Shown: positions 36,976 through 46,756, numbered from the stretch's first letter. The stretch: 64,000 nucleotides of DNA from Desulfarculaceae bacterium (GCA_021737645.1 JAIPDO010000016.1:1-64000), one strand, 5' to 3'. Notes: a model not told the origin generated them from the sequence alone. Translations and numbers: made by a program.

Positions 36976-38163
36976 ATGCGCGAACAGCCCCTTTCGCCGG
37001 GGGCCTTTACCCAGAGGCTGGGGCCTCTAGGTTTCATCACCGGCATATTCCTGCTCAACTTCGTGGGCCGGGTGTCTTTGGCGCCCCTGTTGCCCACCAT
37101 AGAGACCAATCTTGGGCTGAACCACGTCCAGGCCGGGATGCTGTTTTTATTCATGTCCGTGGGATACTTCGTGACCGTGTTTTCCTCGGGCATCATCAGT
37201 CAACGCCTGACTCATCGGCGAGTCATTTTGATCTCGGCCCTGTCGGTGGGGCCAATGCTCTGCCTTGCCACCTTTGCCCAAGGGATATACTCCCTGAGCG
37301 CGGTGTGCCTGGGTCTGGGCCTTTCCGCCGGGCTCTATCTGCCCTCCGGGGTGGCCGCCCTCACCTCCTTCGTACGCTCCCAGGACTGGGGCAAGGCCCT
37401 GGCCATGCATGAGATGGCCCCCAACGGAGGCATGATCCTGGCCCCGCTAATCGCAGAGCTGCTTTTGGAGGGGCTCACCTGGCGGGGAGTGCTGGCTCTC
37501 ATCGGCGGCGCGTCCTTTCTCTTGGGCCTGGCCTACGCCCGCTGGGGCAAGGGCGGCGAAGAGCCGGGTACAGCCCCCAGCCCCGCGGCGCTGGCCGAGC
37601 TGCTGCGCCTTCCCGCGGTGTGGCTGATGGTGGTGTTTTTCGCCCTGGCCATCGGAAGCAGCCTGGGCATCTACACCATGCTGCCCCTGTACCTGGTTAC
37701 CGAAAAAGGCTTTGACCAGGGCTGGACCAACCTCATGCTGTCCGGCTCGCGGGTGCCGGGACTGCTTATGGCCTTTGGCGCGGGCTGGGCCCACGACCGT
37801 TTCGGGGCCCGGGCCAGCCTGTTGACCATATTCACGGCCACCGGCCTGGCAACCCTGGTCCTGGGCCTGAGCAGCGGTTCGCTGCTGGTGGTGGCGGTTT
37901 TCGTGCAGCCGGCGGTTACGGTTTGTTTTTTCCCGGTGGGATTCGCCGCTCTATCCCTGGTGGCCCCGCCGCACCTCAGAGGAGTGGCGGTTTCCCTGGC
38001 CACCCCCTTGGCGTTTATGCTGGGCGGAGGAGCCCTGCCCGCCTTCCTGGGCTGGATGGGCGAGCACTACAGCTTTGGGGCTGGTATCGCCATCTTCGCC
38101 GGGATGGTCTGGCTGGGAGGGGCTCTGGCCCTGTTCCTACGCCCATCGCCCAACGGCCATTAG
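36976..38163 (+). CDS. MFS transporter
   Basis: 12-TM pattern; LNFVGRVSLAPLLPTIETNLGLNHVQAGMLFLFMSVGYFVTVFSSGIISQRLTHRRVI; ATG 36976 preceded by GGAGG. Confidence 0.9.
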   Translation: MREQPLSPGAFTQRLGPLGFITGIFLLNFVGRVSLAPLLPTIETNLGLNHVQAGMLFLFMSVGYFVTVFSSGIISQRLTHRRVILISALSVGPMLCLATFAQGIYSLSAVCLGLGLSAGLYLPSGVAALTSFVRSQDWGKALAMHEMAPNGGMILAPLIAELLLEGLTWRGVLALIGGASFLLGLAYARWGKGGEEPGTAPSPAALAELLRLPAVWLMVVFFALAIGSSLGIYTMLPLYLVTEKGFDQGWTNLMLSGSRVPGLLMAFGAGWAHDRFGARASLLTIFTATGLATLVLGLSSGSLLVVAVFVQPAVTVCFFPVGFAALSLVAPPHLRGVAVSLATPLAFMLGGGALPAFLGWMGEHYSFGAGIAIFAGMVWLGGALALFLRPSPNGH

Positions 38164-38192
38164 TCCGGCCGCGATAATTTTGGAGCAATATC

Positions 38193-39323
38193 ATGACGTC
38201 TTCATTGCCTGATCCCGTTGAACTCACCTCGCGCCTCATCCAGATAGACACCAGCAACCCGCCGGGCAACGAGGGAGCGGTGGCCGCCGTGTTGGCCCCG
38301 CTGCTCACCGAGGATGGTTTCACGGTGGAGATGCACGACATGGCTCCGGGCCGCCCCAACCTGGTGGCCCGCCTGGCCTGGGGGCCACAGCCGCCTCTTT
38401 TGCTCACCGGCCACATGGACACCGTGACCCAGGGCGGCGAAAAGTGGGAGCACGGCCCCTTTGGCGGCGAGGTGAGCCAGGGCCTGGTGCACGGCCGGGG
38501 AGCCAGCGACATGAAAAGCGGCCTGGCGGTGATGACCGTGGCGGCCATGGCCCTGGCCAGGGCAAAGCCCACCAAGGCCGGGCTGGTTTTGGTGTTCACC
38601 GCCTCGGAGGAAAACGGCTGCCAGGGGGCCGAACATCTGGTGCAAAACCCGGAGGTGTTGGGCGGGGCCGGGGCCATGCTGGTGGCCGAGCCCACGGCCA
38701 ACCTGCCGGTGCTGGGACATAAGGGGGCCCTGTGGCTGCGGGGCCATTGCGCCGGCAAGGCAGCCCACGGCTCCATGCCCGAGCTGGGCGACAACGCCAT
38801 CTACAAGGCCGCCGCCGCGGTGGGCAAATTGGCCGCCTATGAGTTCGCCGCCTCGCCCCACCCGGTCTTGGGGCGGGCCACCTTGAACGTGGGCACCATC
38901 AGCGGGGGCCGGGCCACCAACGTGGTGCCCGAAAAGGCCGAGTTCACCGTGGACCTGCGCCTGATCCCCGGCCTGGAGCCCGACGCGGTGCAGGGCGAGT
39001 TGGGCCGCTTTTTGGGCGATGAGGTGAGCCTGGAGCGCATCGTGGGGGCGGGCGCCCTATGGACCGAGCCCGACGACCCCTGGATCGCCAGGGTCATGGA
39101 CATCCTGGCCCAGCGCCGTGGCCGGACCTTCGCCCCGGCAGGAGTGCCCTATTTCACCGACGGCTCGGCCCTGAGCCGGGCCCTGGGCGGGGTGCCTTCG
39201 CTGCTGTTGGGCCCCGGCGAACCGGGCAAGGCCCACGTGGTCAATGAAAGCTGCCCGGTGGACAACATCCACCAGGCGGCCCAGGACTACCTGGCCATTC
39301 TCAAGGACTGGTGCGGGGCCTAG
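38193..39323 (+). CDS. M20 family peptidase (ArgE/DapE/ACY1-like)
   Basis: LIQIDTSNPPGNEGAVAAVLAPLL, LLTGHMDTVTQGGEKWEHGPFGGEVSQGLVHGRGASDMKSGLAVM, VFTASEENGCQGAEHL. Confidence 0.93.
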   Translation: MTSSLPDPVELTSRLIQIDTSNPPGNEGAVAAVLAPLLTEDGFTVEMHDMAPGRPNLVARLAWGPQPPLLLTGHMDTVTQGGEKWEHGPFGGEVSQGLVHGRGASDMKSGLAVMTVAAMALARAKPTKAGLVLVFTASEENGCQGAEHLVQNPEVLGGAGAMLVAEPTANLPVLGHKGALWLRGHCAGKAAHGSMPELGDNAIYKAAAAVGKLAAYEFAASPHPVLGRATLNVGTISGGRATNVVPEKAEFTVDLRLIPGLEPDAVQGELGRFLGDEVSLERIVGAGALWTEPDDPWIARVMDILAQRRGRTFAPAGVPYFTDGSALSRALGGVPSLLLGPGEPGKAHVVNESCPVDNIHQAAQDYLAILKDWCGA

Positions 39324-39350
39324 GCCGCCCGCCTCTTAATGAAAAAACGC

Positions 39351-39388
39351 GCTCCCCGCCTCCGGATAGCCGGCCGGCGGCGGGGAGC
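39351..39388 (-). terminator. 10-bp stem-loop with a T-run only on the minus strand (antisense-oriented intrinsic terminator or leader structure)
   Basis: GCTCCCCGCC ... GGCGGGGAGC; on the minus strand followed by GCGTTTTTTC. Confidence 0.5.
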
Positions 39389-39421
39389 ACCCCCTGCTCT
39401 CTCTTGTCCCACGCATAAACC

Positions 39422-41797
39422 ATGAGTTACCATCAATTTAGACGATGCGTCTTGCGGCGCGTCGAGCCTGATTATTCGCCCGAAAAATTGAGAGGGGATA
39501 TGGATTGGTATAAGGACTTCCCGGTGCTTATTATTTCGGATCACTTGGGAGCCTCCAACTCCCAGGGCCGCGCTTTGGATCAGATCAAAACCGAATTGGA
39601 AAAATTGGAAGTTAAGGTTCTGGGGGCCAACACCTTGGAAGATGGCCGTATGGTCTACTTCTCTCGCCCGGACGTGGGTTGCGTGCTGCTGGACTGGGAC
39701 CTGTGCGAAAAAAACCAGAAGTCCCGCAAGGAAATCGAGCAGCTCAGCCAGGAGGCCAAGGAACGCAACTTCAAGATACCCCTGTACCTGCTCACCAGCC
39801 GTCTCAACGTTGAAGAGATCCCCGTCACAGTGGACAGCCTGGTGCACGGCTACATCTGGCTCAGCGAGGACACCCCGGACTTCATCGCCGGGCGCATCAT
39901 GGAGGCGGTGGAACACTACGCCGACCACCTGATGCCTCCCTTCTTCAAGGGCCTGGTGGAGTACTCCGAGGAGTATAAGTACGCTTGGCACACTCCGGGG
40001 CACACCGGCGGCACGGCTTTCTTGAAATCGCCGGTGGGCAGGGTGCTGTTCAACTTCTACGGCGAAAATACCCTGCGCAGCGACCTTTCCATTTCCGTGC
40101 CCGAGTTGGGCTCCTTGATGGAGCACTCCGGGGTCTTGGGCGAGGCCGAGCGCAACTCGGCCCAGGCCTTTGGGGCCGACCAGACCTACTACGTAACCAA
40201 CGGCACCTCCACGGCCAACAAGATCATCCTCTGCGGCCGGGTGACCCCCGGCGACGTGGTGCTGGTGGACCGCAACTGCCACAAGTCCATGATGCACTCC
40301 CTGATCATGACCAGGGCGATTCCGGTGTACTTGAACCCCACCCGCAACTACCAGGGCATCATCGGGCCCATCCCGGCCGACGAGTTCAGCAAGGCCTCCA
40401 TCAAAAAGCGCCTGAAGAGTAATCCGCTGACCAAGGACCGCAAGCTTGAGGACATAAAGCACGCCGTGGTGACCAACTCCACCTACGACGGAGTGCTCTA
40501 CCACACCGGCCAGGTGAAGGACGGCCTAAAGGGCTGCACCGCCGGGCTGCACTTCGACGAGGCCTGGTACGCCTACGCCTGCTTCCACCCCATTTATGAC
40601 GAGCGCTACGCCACCTTCGACCACAACGGCGAAAAAGACACCCCGGTGTTGTTCGCCAGCCAGTCCACCCACAAGCTCTTGGCCGCCTTCAGCCAGGCCT
40701 CCATGGTCCACGTAAAGGACCGCCACGTGAGCGATCCTGAGCTGAAGGTGGACCCGGACCGCTTCAACGAAGCTTTCATGATGCACACCTCCACCAGCCC
40801 CCAATACAGCATCATGGGCAGCCTGGACGTGGCCACTCGCATGATGCAGGACGGCCGGGGCAAGGTGCTCATCGGCGACTGCATCTCCGAGGCGGTGGCT
40901 TTCCGCAAAAAGCTCTTTTCCGTGGAAAAGGAACTGGCCAAGGACAAGGACTGGTTCTTCACTTGCTGGCAGCCCACCAAGGGCAAGGGCAAAAAAGACT
41001 TCGGCGAGACGGCCGACCATGAGTTGGAGAACCAGGCCAAATATTGGGAGCTGGACCCGGCCCAGGGCTGGCACGGCTTCGACGGCCTGGGCAAGGGATA
41101 CGCCATGCTGGACCCCATCAAGGTGACCATCGTGGCTCCGGGCATAAACCCCGACGGCTCCATGGCCAAGCACGGCATCCCCGCCGCCCTGGTGGCTTCT
41201 TTCCTGGAAGCCGACGGCGTGGTGCCCGAGAAGACCAACATCTACTCCTTCCTGATGCTGTTCTCCATGGGTGTCACCAAGGGCAAGAGCGGCACCCTGC
41301 TGGCCTCCCTGTTCGAATTCAAGCGGGCCTACGACGCCAACCTGCCCCTGGAGCAGGTGTTCCCCAACCTGACCCGCGACTACCCGGAGCGCTACCTGGG
41401 TATGGGCCTAAAAGACCTGGCCGATGAGATGCACCAGCACTACCGGGCCCGCAACATGGCCAAGATCGTAAAGAAGGTCTACGACGCCCTGCCCGCCCCG
41501 GCCCTGACCCCGGCCCAGGCCTACGACGCAGTGGTGCGCGGCCAAGTGGACCTGGTGCCCCTGAGCGAAATCAAGGATCGGGTGGCTGCGGTGATGGTGG
41601 TGCCCTATCCTCCGGGCATTCCCATCGTCATGCCCGGCGAGCGCTTCGATGCGGCCAGCAGCGTTATCATCGACTACCTGAGCATGATGGAGGAGTTCGA
41701 CGGCGCCTTCCCCGGCTTCGAGAGCGAGAACCACGGCGTGGAGGTGCGCCGGGTGGACGGCCAGTTGCGCTACCACGTCTACGCGGTGCGCGAGTGA
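39422..41797 (+). CDS. Orn/Lys/Arg decarboxylase (PLP fold type I, arginine decarboxylase-like)
   Basis: N-terminal wing domain; YKYAWHTPGHTGGTAFLKSPVGRVLFNFYGENTLRSDLSISVPELGSLMEHSG, DQTYYVTNGTSTANKIILCG, FASQSTHKLLAAFSQASMVHV. Confidence 0.93.
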   Translation: MSYHQFRRCVLRRVEPDYSPEKLRGDMDWYKDFPVLIISDHLGASNSQGRALDQIKTELEKLEVKVLGANTLEDGRMVYFSRPDVGCVLLDWDLCEKNQKSRKEIEQLSQEAKERNFKIPLYLLTSRLNVEEIPVTVDSLVHGYIWLSEDTPDFIAGRIMEAVEHYADHLMPPFFKGLVEYSEEYKYAWHTPGHTGGTAFLKSPVGRVLFNFYGENTLRSDLSISVPELGSLMEHSGVLGEAERNSAQAFGADQTYYVTNGTSTANKIILCGRVTPGDVVLVDRNCHKSMMHSLIMTRAIPVYLNPTRNYQGIIGPIPADEFSKASIKKRLKSNPLTKDRKLEDIKHAVVTNSTYDGVLYHTGQVKDGLKGCTAGLHFDEAWYAYACFHPIYDERYATFDHNGEKDTPVLFASQSTHKLLAAFSQASMVHVKDRHVSDPELKVDPDRFNEAFMMHTSTSPQYSIMGSLDVATRMMQDGRGKVLIGDCISEAVAFRKKLFSVEKELAKDKDWFFTCWQPTKGKGKKDFGETADHELENQAKYWELDPAQGWHGFDGLGKGYAMLDPIKVTIVAPGINPDGSMAKHGIPAALVASFLEADGVVPEKTNIYSFLMLFSMGVTKGKSGTLLASLFEFKRAYDANLPLEQVFPNLTRDYPERYLGMGLKDLADEMHQHYRARNMAKIVKKVYDALPAPALTPAQAYDAVVRGQVDLVPLSEIKDRVAAVMVVPYPPGIPIVMPGERFDAASSVIIDYLSMMEEFDGAFPGFESENHGVEVRRVDGQLRYHVYAVRE

Positions 41798-41831
41798 GCC
41801 GCATCCAGCTCTGAAACACAACCATGATAAA

Positions 41832-41862
41832 GGCCCCGCCAACCGGCGGGGCCTTTTCTTTT
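41832..41862 (+). terminator. Rho-independent terminator
   Basis: GGCCCCGCC-aacc-GGCGGGGCC-TTTTCTTTT, perfect 9-bp stem between convergent genes. Confidence 0.9.
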
Positions 41863-41877
41863 GGGTTCAGCCTGCCG

Positions 41878-42405
41878 CTATTTTTGCAGGGTGTAGTCGG
41901 CCTGGTAGGTGAGCACCGCGTCGCCGCCGGCGTCATTTTTGTCCAGGCCGGTCACGTAGCCGCCCTGGTAGGTAAGGGTGCCGGTTATCCCCTTGAAACG
42001 GCCGGTGCCCTTCATGAACGTACCTTGGCCGGTGACCCAGGGCAGCTTGGAGCCGTCCTTGAACGTCTCCTTACCCTGGCATTTGAAATATATGGTGGAG
42101 CCGTCCGCGAAGCTTATCTCGCCGTAGCCGTCGTGCCCCCGCTCGCCCCCCTGGCGGTCATAGACATCGAAACGGCCCCTGGTGGTGCAGGCGGCCGCCT
42201 GATCGTCAGGGAACAGGGCCACCCCCTGATGCTCGTACAGGCCCAGCAGGTGGTCCTCGGCGTCCGGGGCCTGCATCTTGTGGACCTTGCTCAGGTGGCT
42301 CACTTCCTTCCAGGTCAGGCTCTGCCCGGCCCAGGCCGAGGCCCAGGCTAGGAGCAGCAGGGCCGCCAGGGCGCTCATAGCCCCCAGTTTACACACCTTG
42401 CTCAT
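41878..42405 (-). CDS. Hypothetical secreted protein
   Basis: MSKVCKLGAMSALAALLLLAWASAWAGQSLTWKEVSHL... signal peptide; GAGGAG RBS; no family recognised. Confidence 0.75.
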   Translation of the reverse strand: MSKVCKLGAMSALAALLLLAWASAWAGQSLTWKEVSHLSKVHKMQAPDAEDHLLGLYEHQGVALFPDDQAAACTTRGRFDVYDRQGGERGHDGYGEISFADGSTIYFKCQGKETFKDGSKLPWVTGQGTFMKGTGRFKGITGTLTYQGGYVTGLDKNDAGGDAVLTYQADYTLQK

Positions 42406-42455
42406 GTCGCTCTCCTCGTTGAACGGGCCGGGCCGCCGAAGCGGAGCCTCTGGTT

Positions 42456-43343
42456 TCAGAGGCCAGCTCGCTTGGTATGCCGGGAAATCGCGGCAGCTAT
42501 TTGCGCCCAAGCCCCTTGGGGCAAGTCATGCCCCATGCCGTCAATAATCAATAAACCGGCTCCCGGTATCACCCGGGCTGCCTCTTTTCCCGCTTCGACC
42601 GGTATCAGCGGATCGTCAGCCCCATGTATCACCAGGGTTGGGGCTTTAATGGATGAAAGCAACGGCCTTCTATCGCCATTGGCCAGGATGGCCATATTTT
42701 GGCGCGCCATTCCCTGTGGGTAATGGCAACGGTCGTAGCTATTCTCCAGAAAGGTTCGAGCCCTTTCATCCTCAAAGGGAAACCCAGGGCTCCAGATCTG
42801 CCGCCATACCTTCAAATTGTGGGCAATATAGGCTTCGCGTTCCTCTGGCGGAGGCGCGACCACGGCAGCCAAGGCCTCTGGCTTGCCTTGTGGAGCATTA
42901 GGATTGCCAGTGTTGGACATTATTGAGGTAAGGCTCAGGACACGATCAGGGTGCCGATAGGCCACGACCTGGGCTACCATGCCGCCCATTGAAAGGCCGC
43001 AGATATGCGCCTTGGCAATGCCCAAGGCATCCAGCAAGCCAACCGCGTCATCGGCCATATCGTCCAGAGAATAGGCCGATTCCACAGGCTCGCCTTGCAT
43101 GGCCGCTTGGAAGGCAGCCATGAGGTCCGGGACGCCCGCTTCATCGAATTTTGTGGAAAGACCGGCGTCACGGTTGTCGAAACGAATTACAAACAGACCC
43201 GTTGCTGCCAATAGTTCACAGAACTCAACCTCCCAAAAGATCAACTGGGCGCCGTTGCCCGCGATTAACAATAAGGCAGGGGAAGACCTGTCACCAAAGG
43301 TATCGTATTCGATCCTAATGCCATTAGCCGCCACGTCAGGCAT
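42456..43343 (-). CDS. Alpha/beta hydrolase
   Basis: IEYDTFGDRSSPALLLIAGNGAQLIFW, FVIRFDNRDAGLSTKFDEAG, AHICGLSMGGMVAQVVAYRHPDRV, LVIHGADDPLIPVEAG, MGHDLP; RBS AAAGGAG before ATG 43343. Confidence 0.93.
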   Translation of the reverse strand: MPDVAANGIRIEYDTFGDRSSPALLLIAGNGAQLIFWEVEFCELLAATGLFVIRFDNRDAGLSTKFDEAGVPDLMAAFQAAMQGEPVESAYSLDDMADDAVGLLDALGIAKAHICGLSMGGMVAQVVAYRHPDRVLSLTSIMSNTGNPNAPQGKPEALAAVVAPPPEEREAYIAHNLKVWRQIWSPGFPFEDERARTFLENSYDRCHYPQGMARQNMAILANGDRRPLLSSIKAPTLVIHGADDPLIPVEAGKEAARVIPGAGLLIIDGMGHDLPQGAWAQIAAAISRHTKRAGL

Positions 43344-43531
43344 TGCCAACTCCTTTTGGTATTCATCCGCAACATGAGTAGGCCCAACGAACAAAGCCAC
43401 CACGATTCAGCGAATCCAACTGATTTTTACATATTTATGCTTCTTTTCCAAAACCGTTCATCCTTTGACGGCATCCTGCGGTAATGCTGGGAAGGGAAGG
43501 GCAACCAGATGAACGAGGTCCGTCCAGCGGC

Positions 43532-44797
43532 TCAGCGGCTGGGCCGGTTGCGGAACTTTTTCACCACCTGGCTGTCGGGCACGAAGAAGTAGGCGCATCC
43601 GGCCGCACACAGCCCGGCGGCCATGAACAGCCACACGCCCCACAGGTCGCCGGAGCCGGTGATGGCGTCGGGCTCGGTGAACACCAGCAGGCCCGATATC
43701 TGCATGACCAGGGCCGGGCCCATCATCAAGAAAAGATTGGTGGCGGTCATGGCCCGGGCCGAGAGGTGGGTGGGCACCAGTTCCCGAATGTGGGCGAACA
43801 TCAGCTGGCCCGGCGAAGAGGCCAGGCCCATGACGAACAGCAGAGCGTACACCGCCCAGAAGGGCATGCCGTGGGGCAAGAAACCCAGGAGCAAAAACAA
43901 CCCCACCAGCAGGAACAGGGAGGGCAGCACCACCCACTTGCGGGTGCCCAACAGCGAGTCGCTGAGGCGGCCGAACACCGGCAAACCCAAAATGGTGCCC
44001 AGGGCGGCGCACAACAGGGCGTTGCCGGCCTGCACCTGGTTCAGGCCCAGGGCGTAGATGAGGTAAGGCCCGCCCCAGAGGCCCAAGAGGGTCATGATGC
44101 AACCGTAGCGGAAAAGCTGGCCCATGCTGATGATCCAGTAGGCGGGCATTCGAAGCACCTGGCCCAGCCCCTTGAGGGGGTTTTCCCGCATCACGGGAGG
44201 GGCCTCCACTCCGGGGGGCCGTTCGCGCAAAATCACCAGCTGGGCGATGACCTGCATGAGGGCCACGGCGGACACCACCCAAAAGGCCCCGCGCCAGCCC
44301 AGGGCCTGGGACATGAACACCAGGGGAGTGGTGGCGATGAGCTGGCCCACCACGCCCAGAGACATGTACAGACCGGCGATGGTGGCGAAGCGGCCCGGCG
44401 GAAACCAGGTGGCGAACAGGTAGAACGCCCCCATGAGGTTGCAGCTCATGCCCACGCCGATCATGGCCCGGGCCGCCACGGCCATGCCCGCATTGGTGGA
44501 GGTGGCGAACAGTATCGCGCCGAGCACCCCCACCAGGCCCACCCCCGGCATCACCCAGCGCGCGCCCAGGCGGTCCAGGGCCATGCCCAGGGGAATCTGG
44601 CAAAAAGCGAAGCCGTAGAAAAAGGCGGCGGACAAATAGCCCAGTTGGGAGGCGGTGAGGTTCAGGTCGCGGCTCAGCTCGGGGCTGATCACCGTAACCG
44701 ACACCCGGTAGAACATGCTTAGGTTGAAACCGAGAAGGCATGTGGCGAAAATCGCCCAGGCCCGGCCCCGTGCGGCGTTGTGCGAATCAGGTTTCAT
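43532..44797 (-). CDS. MFS transporter
   Basis: 12-TM pattern; LLGFNLSMFYRVSVTVISPELSRDLNLTASQLGYLSAAFFYGFAFCQIPLGMALDRLGARWVM. Confidence 0.92.
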   Translation of the reverse strand: MKPDSHNAARGRAWAIFATCLLGFNLSMFYRVSVTVISPELSRDLNLTASQLGYLSAAFFYGFAFCQIPLGMALDRLGARWVMPGVGLVGVLGAILFATSTNAGMAVAARAMIGVGMSCNLMGAFYLFATWFPPGRFATIAGLYMSLGVVGQLIATTPLVFMSQALGWRGAFWVVSAVALMQVIAQLVILRERPPGVEAPPVMRENPLKGLGQVLRMPAYWIISMGQLFRYGCIMTLLGLWGGPYLIYALGLNQVQAGNALLCAALGTILGLPVFGRLSDSLLGTRKWVVLPSLFLLVGLFLLLGFLPHGMPFWAVYALLFVMGLASSPGQLMFAHIRELVPTHLSARAMTATNLFLMMGPALVMQISGLLVFTEPDAITGSGDLWGVWLFMAAGLCAAGCAYFFVPDSQVVKKFRNRPSR

Positions 44798-44871
44798 GAG
44801 GCAGCATTGTAGCCCAGAGTGGGCCGGTGGTGAAATAAAACCTTGAGAAATGTCGCAATAAGCCTATGGTG

Positions 44872-45414
44872 TCACGCAAGGCGGTACACTCTGACGCAAC
44901 GGGCGGCCAATTCCTCCATGCGCCGCCGTTCCATTTCCCCCATCTCCCCTCCCCCCAGGCTGGCCCCCAGATAGCCGTTTATCACCACCGTGGGGGTGGC
45001 CTCCAGCACCTGGTAGAGCTTGGCCGGGTCGCCGGCCTGCAAGTAGAGCGACACGTCGTTGATAAACAGCACCACCGCCGGCGCGGCCAGGTAGCCCTCA
45101 AAAGCTTCCTCCAGGCGGGCGGCGTTGGCCTTGGCCAGGGCCAGCACCTCCTCGGGCGTCTTGCCGGTCAGGCGAGGAGCGATTATGGCCGGGGCGCAGA
45201 CCTTGAGGTTCACCCCCGGCGGCGGGCTCAGCTTGCCACCCACCCCCCGAGTGAGTTCCGGGGCCATGTCGATGAGGGCCATGCGCCCAGGGTCCTGGGC
45301 GGCGAAGTCGGCCATGAGCCTGGACAGCAGGCCGGTCTTGCCGGTGTTCACCTCTCCGGTGATCAGGGTCCAGGAGCCGACAAGCTCCTCCACCGGCGGC
45401 AGCTCAGGTTTCAT
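44872..45414 (-). CDS. Small P-loop NTPase of unknown function, coupled to NRAMP-like gene
   Basis: WTLITGEVNTGKTGLLSRLMADFAAQD (Walker A), ALIDMAPEL, VVLFINDVSLYL; ATG at 45414 overlaps the stop of the upstream transporter. Confidence 0.75.
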   Translation of the reverse strand: MKPELPPVEELVGSWTLITGEVNTGKTGLLSRLMADFAAQDPGRMALIDMAPELTRGVGGKLSPPPGVNLKVCAPAIIAPRLTGKTPEEVLALAKANAARLEEAFEGYLAAPAVVLFINDVSLYLQAGDPAKLYQVLEATPTVVINGYLGASLGGGEMGEMERRRMEELAARCVRVYRLA

Positions 45415-46625
45415 CACATCACCCCCAGTTTGCTGAGCACAAAGCGCGCGGCCAACAGGGTGGTTATGGCCAGGGTTATAAATCCCAGGATGTTCAGGCC
45501 CCAGGAATTGACCCGCGCGCCGTAAAAGCGCTTTTGGTTGAGCAGGTAGAGGATCACCCCGATGATGATGGGAGTGCCGCACAGGCCCAAGGCCAGCATA
45601 ACCGGCAGCAGCAAAAAGAAGCCGCCCTTGATAAAGGGGCCCACCGCGCTGAGCAGCACCCCGCCTATGAGCACCAGCTTGAAGCGCCGGTCGTCCCGGT
45701 CCGGGGCCAGCCCGGCCTTGTCGAAGATGAAAAATGCGGCCGCCAGATAGGTGGGCATGATGGTGGAGAAGGTGGCTGCCCACAGACCGGCCAGAAACAC
45801 CGCCACCGCGCCCGGCCCCAGCAGGGGCCCCAGGGCCTGGGCCACGTCGCCGGCCAGGCGCACCTTGACCCCCGCCGGGTAGAGCACCGCCGCGCCAACC
45901 AGGAAGATGGCCAGGCTGTACAGGCCGAAGGCCAGGCCCATGGAAACCACGGTGTCGAAGCGGGCCAGGGGCAACTCCCCCACGCCCCAGCCACGGGCGT
46001 TGGTGTTGTAGGTGTGCATGCCGATGATGGTGATGTGCACCGCACCGCCCATGATGGCCGCGGCCATGAGCGCCGGGGCCGCCCCTCCGGGCAGGCTGGG
46101 CAGCAGGCCGCCCAGGATGGCCCCTGGATCCAGGGGGGCCCTGAGGGCGGTGATAACGAAGCAGGCCACGATGCCGATCACCAGGAATTTACACAGGCTT
46201 TCGAACCAACGGTAGCCGCCGCGCAGCAGCAAGGCCGACAGCACCACCGCGTAAGCCAGGCCCCACCAGGGCGAGGACAGGCCGGTGACCAGGCCGGTGA
46301 CCCCCACCAGGGCGTTCATTAGCACCATGGCCGCCAGGTAGGTGGCCAGCACCGCGTCCACGGCCAAGACCCAGCCCCAGGCCTTGCCCAGGCGGTCGGT
46401 GGCCGCGCTTATGATCCCCCGGCCTTCCAGGATACCGATGCGCGCGGCCAAATACTGGGCCGTGGTGCCGAACACCGCGCTGAGGATGACCACCCACAAA
46501 AGCTCGTAGCCGAAGGACGACCCGGCGATGGCCACGCTGGCCAGGGTGGCCGGGCCGCAGGCCACCGCGCTGACGATCCAGGCGGGGCCCATTTGGCGGG
46601 CGTAGTTCATCCAGCGGGCTAGCAT
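45414..46625 (-). CDS. NRAMP-like transporter family protein with altered metal-binding motifs
   Basis: MGPAWIVSAVACGPATLASVAIAGSSFGYELLWVVILSAVFGTTAQYLAARIGILEGRGI aligns with NRAMP TM1-TM2; 11-TM-like hydrophobicity. Confidence 0.8.
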   Translation of the reverse strand: MLARWMNYARQMGPAWIVSAVACGPATLASVAIAGSSFGYELLWVVILSAVFGTTAQYLAARIGILEGRGIISAATDRLGKAWGWVLAVDAVLATYLAAMVLMNALVGVTGLVTGLSSPWWGLAYAVVLSALLLRGGYRWFESLCKFLVIGIVACFVITALRAPLDPGAILGGLLPSLPGGAAPALMAAAIMGGAVHITIIGMHTYNTNARGWGVGELPLARFDTVVSMGLAFGLYSLAIFLVGAAVLYPAGVKVRLAGDVAQALGPLLGPGAVAVFLAGLWAATFSTIMPTYLAAAFFIFDKAGLAPDRDDRRFKLVLIGGVLLSAVGPFIKGGFFLLLPVMLALGLCGTPIIIGVILYLLNQKRFYGARVNSWGLNILGFITLAITTLLAARFVLSKLGVM

Positions 46626-46756
46626 GGGGCCTCCGGGGCAAGGAGTTGAATAGGCCCTAAAATTTACCATATCCCTCCCTCCGTCCAAGGGCGGGTTTTG
46701 GCGCAGGGGCCGGGGCTGTGATATTTTTCTATACATCCTCAATGAGATGTAATGAC

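Noticed and set aside
43458-44741. 427-aa minus-strand ORF overlapping the MFS gene
   Set aside because: Out-of-frame shadow rich in G/H/P/R; the overlapping 421-aa frame (43532-44797) is clearly an MFS transporter.
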